DNA of 11,680 bases. Origin: Gonapodya sp. JEL0774. Its lineage: Eukaryota; Monoblepharomycota; Monoblepharidomycetes; Monoblepharidales; Gonapodyaceae. The notes under the pieces were generated by a model. It searched no databases. It was not told the DNA's origin and was given only the letters and a program-made list of their open reading frames with translations. The position numbers and the translations under genes were made by a program. Position 1 is the first letter of the stretch. Each line of letters starts with the position of its first letter. Shown one piece after another: positions 1 to 7,730 of the stretch. The stretch lies in the NCBI GenBank assembly GCA_027604505.1, contig JADIIX010000058.1, forward strand, positions 126,001 through 137,680, given 5' to 3'.

Positions 1-370
1 AAATGGTCAGATTGGAAATTTCAAGCATATCATATGTCTTTTTGAGGACGAAAACTCGTCGCTGGGTTCCGCAGAATCCGCGTCTTGGGATCACAGATTG
101 TGCTCTGATGTACATAGAAGTTAGGTTGAGCGATTGTGCATTATGGGTCGCAGCATCGCACGCTGATTTTGCAGTATTAAAGATTTTCAATTGTCAAGTC
201 ATGCCCGCATACAGAAAATTGTAAAATAGAACGTTTCTCAACAACTTTCTGCCAACGTATGATTTCCCTCATTCGAATTGTTCGGTGCCCGCCCTCTGCG
301 CATTTTGTTCCTCTTTTCCAACTTCCAGCGTCCGGTCCCACAGCACCCATTCCATGGAGACCACTCAGAT
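1..370. other. Non-coding stretch downstream of the Trp/Cys-rich gene
   Basis: No convincing gene is visible here. The open frames present (3-224 plus, 177-386 minus and others) are short, lack recognisable domains and show no splice pattern that links them to a neighbour. The minus-strand gene at 371-1664 ends at the right border, so the right part of this stretch should hold its 3' untranslated region. I see no clear polyadenylation signal, tRNA or repeat. Confidence 0.5.
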
Positions 371-1664
371 CTACCAGTTGCTGCAAGACTTGGGAGTGTC
401 ATCTACAGGACAGGATCAAATTGAGCGCAAGGACTGTCATAAACACATTAACAGACGAAAAGCTCACTAGGGTACCAGGTGGCACATTTCCTAGAAGAAT
501 GGAGGGGGGCGAAATGCGCGTCAGCGCTCAATTCCAACACCCAATACTTCTAACTCTCACCAGTTCTTCCATTTGTCACAGTCACCGGACCAAGGAGACC
601 ACTTGCGGTTCACAAGGGTTTGGCAGGTCTCGCTGGAAGGAGGAGGAGCGGGAGCAGAGCAGCCAGAGGGAGTGTCGTCTTCATTTATGGTGCACATAAT
701 AAGTGATGGCCACGATAGTTGGGAATTCACAACGCTTACTGGGGTACCAGGTGGCACATTTCCTATTTGCGATGGGCGAGTCATACATGTGAGGCTGCAA
801 TCAATGAGTCTATAAGATGTGCCAGTTTACTCACCAGTTCTTCCATTTGTCACAGTCACCGGACCAAGGAGACCACTTGCGGTTCACAAGGGTTTGGCAG
901 GTCTCGCTGGAAGGAGGAGGAGCGGGAGCAGAGCAGCCAGAGGGAGTGTCGTCTGATTTATGGAAGCAAATTTGAGGGACGAATAAAGTAGTTGCGTATT
1001 CGGCGATGCTTACTGGGGTACCAGGTGGCACATTTCCTATTCACAAGAGGTGAATCGCATATCAGTCTTCCATTCGGGAACGTATCCATCGGGTGAATTT
1101 CCCGGTCTCACCAGTTCGTCCATTTGTCACAGTCACCGGACCAAGGGGACCATTTGCGACCAACGAGGGTTTGGCAAGTCTCCGACGAGCTTGGGGGGGG
1201 AGGGCTTGGGGATTTGGAACAACCTTGGGGGCGGGAATCTGATGGAACAAGTGGAGTTTAATTTGATGTAGGGAGCTCGTGGAAGCGGAAGCACAATATG
1301 CGTACCCGCCCAGGTGTACCACTTGTCACATTGCCTGAGGGCCCCAGAACAATTTCAAATCAAATTGTGGTTATACTATTTGCACAGAACGGATAAGGAC
1401 TAACCAGTTGTTCCATTTGTCGCAATCACCGGACCAAGGAGACCACCTGCGCAAGTAAAGGGATTCACATGTCTCGGTTCCAGCAGGGGGTTGAGCGGGT
1501 TGCCAGTTGGCGGCAGCGGATGACACGAAGATGGCTGGGTCGAACATAGAGCGGTGAGGCGTGATGAACCAACAACCATTCAAAGTCCAGTCTCCAAAAA
1601 TGAAACGGAAATGGAGCTCACCTGCCACGAGGGCGATAGCGAGGATGGAGATTCCGCGCGACAT
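371..1664 (-). CDS. Secreted protein with four Trp/Cys-rich tandem modules, ten exons
   Basis: Exons read 5' to 3' on the minus strand: 1664-1622, 1534-1405, 1334-1306, 1238-1112, 1036-1014, 952-835, 762-740, 678-561, 490-468, 402-371. They sum to 666 nt, giving 221 residues and a TAG stop. The start has a good context (ACC before ATG). Residues 1-23 form a signal peptide (MSRGISILAIALVA, then AIFVSSAAA) that is completed only after splicing. Four modules follow, each with four Cys: C37/52/60/74, C89/104/112/124, C136/151/159/171 and C183/198/206/218. The module core is C-x7-KWSPWSGDCDKWxNWKC, then ATWYPNDTP and the last Cys. Modules are joined by linkers rich in Pro, Ala and Ser (SAPAPPPSSE). 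Modules 3 and 4 are near-identical 47-residue copies. I do not recognise the family. The surplus of Trp and the Pro linkers suggest extracellular binding, perhaps to polysaccharide, but this is inference. The WSPWS string resembles thrombospondin type 1 repeats, yet the Cys spacing does not. Confidence 0.83.
561..678 (-). repeat. Tandem repeat exon, copy encoding module 4
   Basis: This 118-nt exon is identical at every base to the exon at 835-952. It runs from an acceptor ending GAAG to a donor inside a Trp codon (AACTG then GTGAGA). It encodes the linker and the first three quarters of module 4. The flanking introns are not identical to those of the other copy. A diverged relative at 1112-1238 encodes module 2, and an older one at 1405-1534 encodes module 1. 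Confidence 0.93.
740..762 (-). repeat. 23-nt repeated mini-exon (also at 1014-1036 and 468-490)
   Basis: Three 23-nt exons encode the same block, completing a split Trp codon and adding KCATWYP plus the first base of the next Asn codon. Copies 740-762 and 1014-1036 are identical; 468-490 differs at one synonymous base (CCC to CCT). Each lies between a TAG acceptor and a GTAAGC or GTGAGC donor. The matching exon of module 1, at 1306-1334, is 29 nt long and more diverged. Confidence 0.85.
835..952 (-). repeat. Tandem repeat exon, copy encoding module 3
   Basis: Base-for-base identical to 561-678, starting 274 nt further along the window. The acceptor ends ATCAG and the donor is AACTG followed by GTGAGT. 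It enters in phase 1 and leaves in phase 2, as do all the long exons of this gene after the first. Confidence 0.93.
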
Positions 1665-1733
1665 GGTTGTTTGCTGGAAGTGGAGGAGTCAGCAAGGAGC
1701 CGCGTCAAACAGAGGAGGAGCAGGCGGCGGCTG

Positions 1734-1751
1734 GCGGCAGTGAACTGCCGC
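1734..1751. promoter_or_regulatory. Inverted repeat upstream of the secreted-protein gene
   Basis: Two perfect 8-nt arms, GCGGCAGT and ACTGCCGC, are separated by GA. The repeat lies 70-87 nt upstream of the ATG at 1664. It could be a binding site for a dimeric transcription factor or part of the 5' untranslated region. Only the symmetry is seen; the role is inferred. Confidence 0.3.
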
Positions 1752-2584
1752 GCGCAAACAAAGGCACTGGATTGCCCAGGCTTTCCTTTTTTGAACACGC
1801 ACCGAGAATCCGAACAATGGGCGCTGTTGGAGTTGGACGGATTCTTGTCCTTTTGAAGGGTCTGTGTTCTTTTGTGGCGGTGTGTGAGTGGGGAGGCTTT
1901 GTACAAAAAAACCCTTTCCAAACGCGAGGCGGTGTCACAAGCAGTTCCGTTTGCGTTTCCCCACAGCCCAATTGCGAATCAAGAATTCTGACCGATCATA
2001 TTTGCTGTGTAGCTCTTCATACATGTGAAACGATGGCTTGATTCGAGAAAGCATTTGAGACTGGAATCGTCCGTACATGACTTTCTCTGCGCTGCACACC
2101 GGAACAGTTCAATCCCAACACATTAATACTTCCAGAAAGGCAATGGATGTGTGAGATCCAGTCTCGGCAGAATCTTGAGCTTAAACGTCTTTGAGTATAA
2201 CAGGAGCAAACGGTTATGTATGTAGCCCGAAACGCGCAGAGCAAAGCACCCAACTCCAATTCTGGAACTGTCTGAAATGTGGCAACACACCGAAACACGA
2301 TAAAAACACTAGAACTTCGTATGTACTTCCTGCACCTTACTTGATCTTTCTTTGAATATTGCAATCTGGCTTCATTTGGATGTGAATTCCATTCTGTGCT
2401 GACGCCACACACAAGGCGTGCACACTGCACAGGTTGTCAGCCACTGCAAGATTCAGTCATGGGCCATTAGCCGGACCGCACGTCGTGAGATTGCTAGATT
2501 TATCTTTTCAGAAATTTGTTCCTCGGTCGGTCTTCGAAGAAAGCTTTCTGGATTGCAGCGTGGACATTCCCTAATAACACTGCG

Positions 2585-2612
2585 GTTTTTTCCTTTTCCC
2601 CCCTCCCTCTTG
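2585..2612 (+). promoter_or_regulatory. Pyrimidine-rich tract upstream of the 2823 gene
   Basis: A run of T and C about 210-240 nt before the ATG at 2823. CT-rich tracts often sit near transcription starts in fungi. There is no other support for a promoter call. Confidence 0.25.
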
Positions 2613-2822
2613 GCTGATGTTTCAAGCTTGCCGTTGCTCGTCCAAGTTCACACCACAACAAAGATGTGTCCAGAAAGTGCCGGGTCCATTCCCAGGGCAC
2701 TTTCGCTCGGACCAACAGTTTCCGACCCTGACAACCCTCCCTCCCCCTCATCCTTCTTCATCCCACGTGCTCTGAACATTTCTTCTCTGGAGCGACACTT
2801 CCAGAGGCTCATCGTCGTGTAA

Positions 2823-3749
2823 ATGTTTGCTCGGCACATCACACCCATCAGACCACCGAATATCATTACGAAAACCACACGATGCTGTCTCCATCGTCAG
2901 TATGGGATGGCCTTGGCAGTGCGCGCAGGGTCTGGTCATATTGGCAGTCATGTCAGCCTAGCTAATAGAGTTATGGTGCTTGTCGGAACGGTCTTTAGCG
3001 CACTATCAACGTCCTTTATCGCACAAGCCATTGATGAAACACGAACACATGGGCTTGGGAGCTATGATGTGGACGATTCAATTAGCAATGGAACTCGAGC
3101 AGAGTTCAGGGTGTCGGACAGTTCTTCATACGGAAGCGCTCGAGCACTACTCGTTTCGACGCTCGCCGGGCTCATCCCAACTTGTTCACCGATCCTCTGT
3201 GCTCCCGCACCATCAAAGAAGCACAGTCACTCGCCATTCACCCCTACAACGGCAACAGGATTGCCATTATCTGCACTCGCTCTTCTTCGGCAGGCGCAAG
3301 ACGTTTTTGACAAGGGCTTTTTGCGAGTAATGAGTGGTCTGCCGGCGGAGAAATGGGCCGCCGGTCAGTGGGAGGGACCAGCGATACCACAAACGCTTTT
3401 CAATAGTACCCTACTCGAAATACCCCCCACGTTCACCTCTCAATTGGATTACTTCTACCAAGAAAGTTGTTTTTTATCAGTTCGGGTACCCTTACCACCT
3501 TCAATGGAGGCCAACTGTGTGTATCCAATTCGGTGTTCCATAGACGTGCCCATCTTCCCAGTATTGACCGCGGCGGAGGAAAAAAGGATTGGAGAGTCTG
3601 GTCAGAGAAAGGAGGTGGTTGGGAGGTGCAGGGTTGAGGGTGTTTGCGAAGTGGGATGTGCGCGAGTCAAAGCAGAACGATTGGAAATCCGCGTTTTCGG
3701 AAGAGATGATCATATTGATGAGGAGTTTGTATGGACCTGGAAAATATAG
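2823..3749 (+). CDS. Probable mitochondrial inner-membrane protein, function unknown
   Basis: A single open frame of 308 codons ending in TAG. Residues 1-70 contain no Asp or Glu but have Arg or Lys at 4, 10, 17, 20, 25, 34 and 49, plus several His, Ser and Thr. That is the classic look of a mitochondrial targeting presequence. A hydrophobic segment, residues 50-70 (VMVLVGTVFSALSTSFIAQAI), follows and could span the membrane once. The first acidic residue, D71, comes right after it. The remainder has a Ser/Thr-rich part (about 85-150) and a folded-looking C-terminal half rich in beta-type patterns, including KAERLEIRVFG near the end. A presequence, one helix and a C-terminal intermembrane-space domain recalls the layout of Coa1 or Tim21, but I see no motif that proves kinship. 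An upstream start at 2664 joined by an 84-nt intron (2817-2900) is also open in frame; I prefer 2823 because it keeps the presequence. Confidence 0.62.
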   Translation: MFARHITPIRPPNIITKTTRCCLHRQYGMALAVRAGSGHIGSHVSLANRVMVLVGTVFSALSTSFIAQAIDETRTHGLGSYDVDDSISNGTRAEFRVSDSSSYGSARALLVSTLAGLIPTCSPILCAPAPSKKHSHSPFTPTTATGLPLSALALLRQAQDVFDKGFLRVMSGLPAEKWAAGQWEGPAIPQTLFNSTLLEIPPTFTSQLDYFYQESCFLSVRVPLPPSMEANCVYPIRCSIDVPIFPVLTAAEEKRIGESGQRKEVVGRCRVEGVCEVGCARVKAERLEIRVFGRDDHIDEEFVWTWKI

Positions 3750-3990
3750 AAGTTGTAGTAGCACGGGAGGATTTGGAAACTATGTATGCGTAGCGTCCCT
3801 TTTTGAGGCCTTGCTGGAGCCATGCCCGCCACTCAGCCTGCATGTAACCTTTTAGTGTCACCCGAACCAATTCCACGCTTTTGACCGATCTGTCAGAACA
3901 AAGTTCACAAAAGCTATTTCTTACGACGGGAAGGATTTGGAAACTGCCATCGGTCTCATTTTTCCTCCACACTCCGAAACCTGCTGAGCA

Positions 3991-6267
3991 ATGGGAGGTA
4001 GTCAGTCCAAACCAGTCACTTCGAAGCACACTACATCCGACTTCGACCACAGAGTTTATGTTGGAGCTTCGTGCATGCAGGGGTGGCGACCATACAGTGG
4101 GTGGTTCCTCGTCATGTCCTCCACCCATAACCCTTTCGTCGCTGTGAGCAACGCTTATACTGATGATGTTCCCACAACTGCCATCATGTAGTGGAAGATT
4201 TCCATACTTCCATTTTGAAAATGCCTAATATCGCCTTCCCCCACCACTGCCCACACCCTTTTGTATGCACCTATTCCAATTTTCCGGTGGAGGCTGCACC
4301 GCTCATCAACGAGTACCTGGAAGCTAGTAATGTCGACGTGGCAGACAGTGACTCGTCGCCAGTATCGCCTACGTTTGGGGGACCGCGGAAAAACGGGCTC
4401 AACGGCTTCGGGAAACCGAACCATTCCAATGCGCTACCGCCTTCCGGCGAAGATGATCCGGACAATCAGCCAGACTTCAGTGACAGTAACGCTGAACTCG
4501 AAGCGAAACCTATTCCAATGGCTCGCACACCCACAGGGCACATCACTATAAACTCGACTTTGGACCTCGACCTTGGTTCTGGTTCCGATAGCACCAATGG
4601 ACCGATGCCCCCCCATGCACCAATCACTCGTGTCGTATCAACGTATACTGCTACCCCTCGTGCGATTGCCTCTGCTGTGGAGGCAAACGGAACACATTCC
4701 CCTTCCTCTGCTACTTCACCTACCAATGGCGGCACTACCAAACCCAACATCACGCGATCCGACACTCAAATTACAATTCCCACGCATCCTTCTGATGTAC
4801 CGCAACTGAAAAATGTCCACCCTCCCCCCTATATATTCCGCTCTTTACTATTTCCCAGTGAAGAGCATCACTCCTTCTTTGCCGTTTGTGACGGTCACCG
4901 CGGCAACCGTGTTGCACACTACCTTAGCCGCCGCATACATTGGCGAATATCATCTTCGGACGAGTTTGAGCGGGGAGAATACGCTGACGCAATGAGGAAA
5001 GGATTTGTTGGTTTGGATGAGGAACTGAAAGCAGGTGCGTCTCGTGTTCGACCCTAAACTGAAGTTGCACGGATTGAAAGTGGTTGTTTCAGCCTACGAC
5101 ACGGTTCTCACGGGTCGTGAGCCGGCTGGGTCTACATGTGTCACAGCTCTCGTAACAACCGATCAACAGCTGTACGTGGCCAATGCAGGTGACTCTCGCG
5201 CCGTGCTATGCTGCGCGGGAGAAGTAGTGCCAATGAGTTATGACCATAAACCGGATGGAGAGAGTGAGTCCAGCAACTTAGCCTGACATGTGACGAGCGG
5301 TTCAGTTTATCGGTGTGTCCAACTCCCAACGTGTCTGTCCCAGGTGAGAGACAGCGAATAGAGGATGCTGGTGGTTTCGTTCAAGACGGCAGAGTTCTAG
5401 GCAAGTGAAAGAATTGGTGCAAGCTCATCGTAGCATACTGATTGGTCAACAACCACACTTTCAGGCCGCCTCGCCACCGCCCGCGCTCTTGGTGATTTTG
5501 ACTTCAAAAAGGACACGGATCGTCGCCTTGAAGACCAAATGGTCACCGGAAAGCCCGATGTGTTCCATAAAACGCTGACAGACGACGATGAATTTTTGGT
5601 CATGTGCAGTGACGGTGCGTCTGAGCACTTCCTCTCCTCCAGTGTAGAGAGCACTCTAATTTCTTCCTCCTTGCTCGTCGCGATGATCTCGCTAGGCGTC
5701 TTCGACGTTCTCACTTCTGCCTCGCTGGTTTCATTTATTCGTTCACGTTTGGCGGCCGGCATTACCCCACCCAACATCGCTGGAGAAGTCCTTGACTACT
5801 GCCTCGCCACAAACCCTTCTATCGGTGATATCCAGGCAGGCGCTGCGGCGGGTACAGACAACATGACATGCCTCATCGTCGTATTCCTCCGCGGTCGATC
5901 GTGGGACGAGTATGTGGAGGTGGTACGGCGTCGATACGGTGGTGTGGCAAGCCCGGACCCAGAGGACGAGGTCGTTGAGGTGGATTTGGCTAACCTTGAC
6001 GAGAACGGGGAACCGAAACGGCGTCCAAGGGAAGGAAGCACTGGAAGCTCTGTGAAACCTCCTCCTATTGTCAATCCGAAAAGACGCTATAATTCACCAG
6101 AGGGTGCGGTAGAAGGATGGGTCTGTTGCGGGATGGGGCCTGGTACGGAATCAAAAGGAGGTCCTGAGGCTGGCTCAACCAGAGTGACTGCGACCAAGGT
6201 GGAACCTATCGCAAGGGATGTGGAAGAAGTTGAGATGGTGCTGAGGCGCGACGCACCGGCTACGTGA
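3991..6267 (+). CDS. PP2C-family Ser/Thr protein phosphatase, six exons
   Basis: Exons: 3991-4096, 4192-5034, 5093-5263, 5344-5400, 5465-5614, 5696-6267 (1899 nt, 632 residues). An in-frame TGA two codons before ATG 3991 fixes the start. The protein dephosphorylates Ser/Thr in a Mn/Mg-dependent manner. It opens MGGSQSKP, matching the N-myristoylation pattern, and continues as in Ptc2/Ptc3/PPM1A proteins (SCMQGWRPY). The metal and catalytic landmarks are present: E37/D38 in MED, created across the first splice; D269-G270-H271; NAGDSRAV at 347-354; LATARALGD after residue 394; D442 in SDGVFDVL; and D497 in GTDNMT. Two oddities stand out: the usual DGHGG reads DGHRG, and about 200 extra residues rich in Ser, Thr, Pro and Asn separate MED from that motif. 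A charged tail of about 110 residues follows the domain. The fourth intron is GC-AG and the fifth keeps the frame open. Confidence 0.92.
5401..5464 (+). other. GC-AG intron in the phosphatase gene
   Basis: The upstream exon ends ...GTTCTAG and the intron begins GCAAGTG and ends TTTCAG. Joining at these points reads V-L-G-R-L-A-T-A-R, the expected PP2C sequence. The nearby GT, four bases further on, would put the next exon in the wrong frame. AG followed by GCAAGT is the strong consensus for the minority GC-AG class of introns. Confidence 0.85.
5615..5695 (+). other. 81-nt intron that leaves the frame open
   Basis: Donor GACG then GTGCGT; acceptor CTCGCTAG. Removing it joins CSDG to VFDVLTSASL, the standard PP2C motif around a metal-binding Asp. 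The intron is a multiple of three and has no in-frame stop, so an unspliced transcript would code for the same protein with 27 extra residues inserted at that motif. Confidence 0.8.
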
Positions 6268-6386
6268 AAAGGTGGAACAAGTCGGATGTATTGCTGGGGG
6301 CACGCATTCTTCTTGTCGATTTTGCAAATACCGTTGCTAACTTCAGAGATACGTAACGAAATAATGAGTACTTTTGATTATGAGTT

Positions 6387-7609
6387 CTATTTGACTGCAA
6401 TGTGCAGTGCGGGTCTTATATCTCGCATTTTAATTTTGCACAAGCTGGACACGCGACAGGCCACAACTCGAAGAACTTCCAACACATTGAACCAGCGTTC
6501 CGCGCCGAAAAACTCCAAGATGAAACTGTCCGCTAACCATTCCGCATGTGTGTGGCTAATGTCCAACTCGCGGAGGCCCACAAGCTGACGAGACATCAAC
6601 GACCATCCTGCCTTGCAATCCTCCCGGTCAGATTCAAGACCGGCCATTCGAAGTTGTTGGATTTGTGGGGTACATGATACAAGGACTTTAGCGAGATGGA
6701 AGCATCTCACATTTGGACAATAAGAAACGTCTACTGTTGAGATGGAGGTCCCAATAGTAGTGGGGATATGTACTGATAAAGAGTCATTCTCCTGCTCCAT
6801 TTCAACCACTTCTTCCCAGCTTGTGAATCCGTCTTGGGCTAGGTGATTGATCTTAGGCGAAGGACGAGGGAAAAGGAGACCGAATTGATCCAATGTCACA
6901 AGAGTCCCACTCAAGTCGAGTGTCCGAGATGGTCTCACACCAGCAAAAAGAGCCAAATTGGAAGGAATTTTCTCCGGAACAAGCCTCGGTGCCAGGAGTA
7001 AAATCTCATCCCGGAGGGAGTCCGGCAAGGAAAAGAAACGGCGAGTGCCCTCGAAAGTGGCGCCATAAGTGTCCAAAGATGCTGCCACTACAGCAAGGCA
7101 CATACGCCGTAACGGCGGGATAGTAGCAGTGCCATCCATGGTGAGGGTCTTTTGAATTCTCTCTTGCAGGACTGGCGATTGGAACATCAGGCGAATGTAA
7201 GATGACCAATCAAAGCGATCGTGTGGGAGTGTGTCAATGTACCTCTCCGCGCAAGAACTTTGTGTTGAGCTGCTTTCCAACTCAGTGGAACCGGACCTGC
7301 AGCGTTGTCTTCGATCTTCAACTCACCGATCGCATCGGTAGCTTCGACAACGCTACGTCCGTTTACTAATCGGCTACCTCTTGTTTCCAAGTTCGATCTT
7401 TTTCGAGCTGCCAGGGCGCGGCTGCGTTCGATTTTCTCGGTCACCGAGAGTTGCGATGCCGATCCGACCTGATGGATAGGAACGACGGTCTGCGATTTCG
7501 GAATATTTCGAAGATAGCCATTTAAGCCTTGCTGTTTCTTTCCCATTTCTCCATGGAGGTGGGCGAGTGGCCATTTGGTTCTGTTCACGAAACCGCCCTT
7601 GCCACCCAT
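6387..7609 (-). CDS. Leucine-rich-repeat protein, two exons
   Basis: Exons 7609-7243 and 7171-6387 total 1152 nt, 383 residues. The 71-nt intron (donor GAGAG then GTACAT, acceptor TCGCCAG) joins frames that are both open, at phase 1. Residues 1-122 are basic and polar (MGGKGGF..., KIERSRALAARKR), without a domain I know. Residues 140-190 are helical and Leu-rich, with RRFFSLPDSLRDEILLLAPR, which recalls F-box or SOCS-like adaptor helices or the cap before an LRR array. About 205-370 holds irregular LRRs, for example SRTLDLSGTLVTLDQF, TVDVSYCPNVRCF and LRELDISHTHAEWL. A role as a binding adaptor is inferred from the fold only. It converges with the phosphatase gene (119 nt between stops) and lies 121 nt downstream of the SET gene on the same strand. 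The start could also be another ATG further in. Confidence 0.72.
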
Positions 7610-7730
7610 CACACCACCCCAAAAGTAGTTTGCTGAATTTCATCAGAAAATAATATGGATTCACAAAAGTGAGGGTATGATTACATAAACTCCTCCTGAA
7701 CATCTCTCGGTAACTTGCTCCACCCAAACG

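Larger units (their letters stand above)
1665..2822. other. Divergent intergenic region, 1.16 kb
   Basis: This lies between the start of the minus-strand secreted-protein gene (1664) and the start of the plus-strand gene at 2823, so it should hold both promoters. The longest open frames inside (for example 2017-2430 minus) have no recognisable domain and no coding character that I trust. Visible landmarks are a perfect inverted repeat at 1734-1751 and a pyrimidine-rich tract at about 2585-2612, of the sort common in fungal promoters. A 5' exon of the plus-strand gene beginning at ATG 2664 is possible (see findings). Confidence 0.5.

Noticed and set aside
573-991. Plus-strand open frames across the 118-nt repeats, with HSHRTKETTCGSQG-like text
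   Set aside because: They are antisense shadows of the minus-strand repeat exons. Their repetition only reflects the duplicated exon, and they run through what are introns on the coding strand.
468-1036. Spaced direct repeats suggesting a CRISPR array or mobile element
   Set aside because: The repeats coincide exactly with exon borders, keep intron phase and encode a protein module. There are no terminal repeats, transposase or spacer-like regularity.
371-1534. Assignment of the Trp/Cys modules to thrombospondin type 1 or LysM domains
   Set aside because: WSPWS looks like TSP1, but the following CSxxCGxG pattern and six-Cys spacing are missing. LysM would need its Asn-Pro-rich motif and spacing, which are absent.
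1580-2041. Overlapping plus and minus open frames upstream of the secreted-protein gene
   Set aside because: They overlap each other on both strands and the first exon of the spliced gene, have no recognisable motif, and are better explained by a G+C-rich promoter region.
2017-2430. 137-codon minus-strand open frame in the intergenic region
   Set aside because: No domain, no biased coding pattern, no good start and no splice partner. It is about the size expected by chance in a 1.1-kb region.
2980-3330. 116-codon plus-strand open frame overlapping the mitochondrial-protein gene
   Set aside because: It is a different frame of the 308-codon gene, rich in His and Arg in a way typical of shadow frames.
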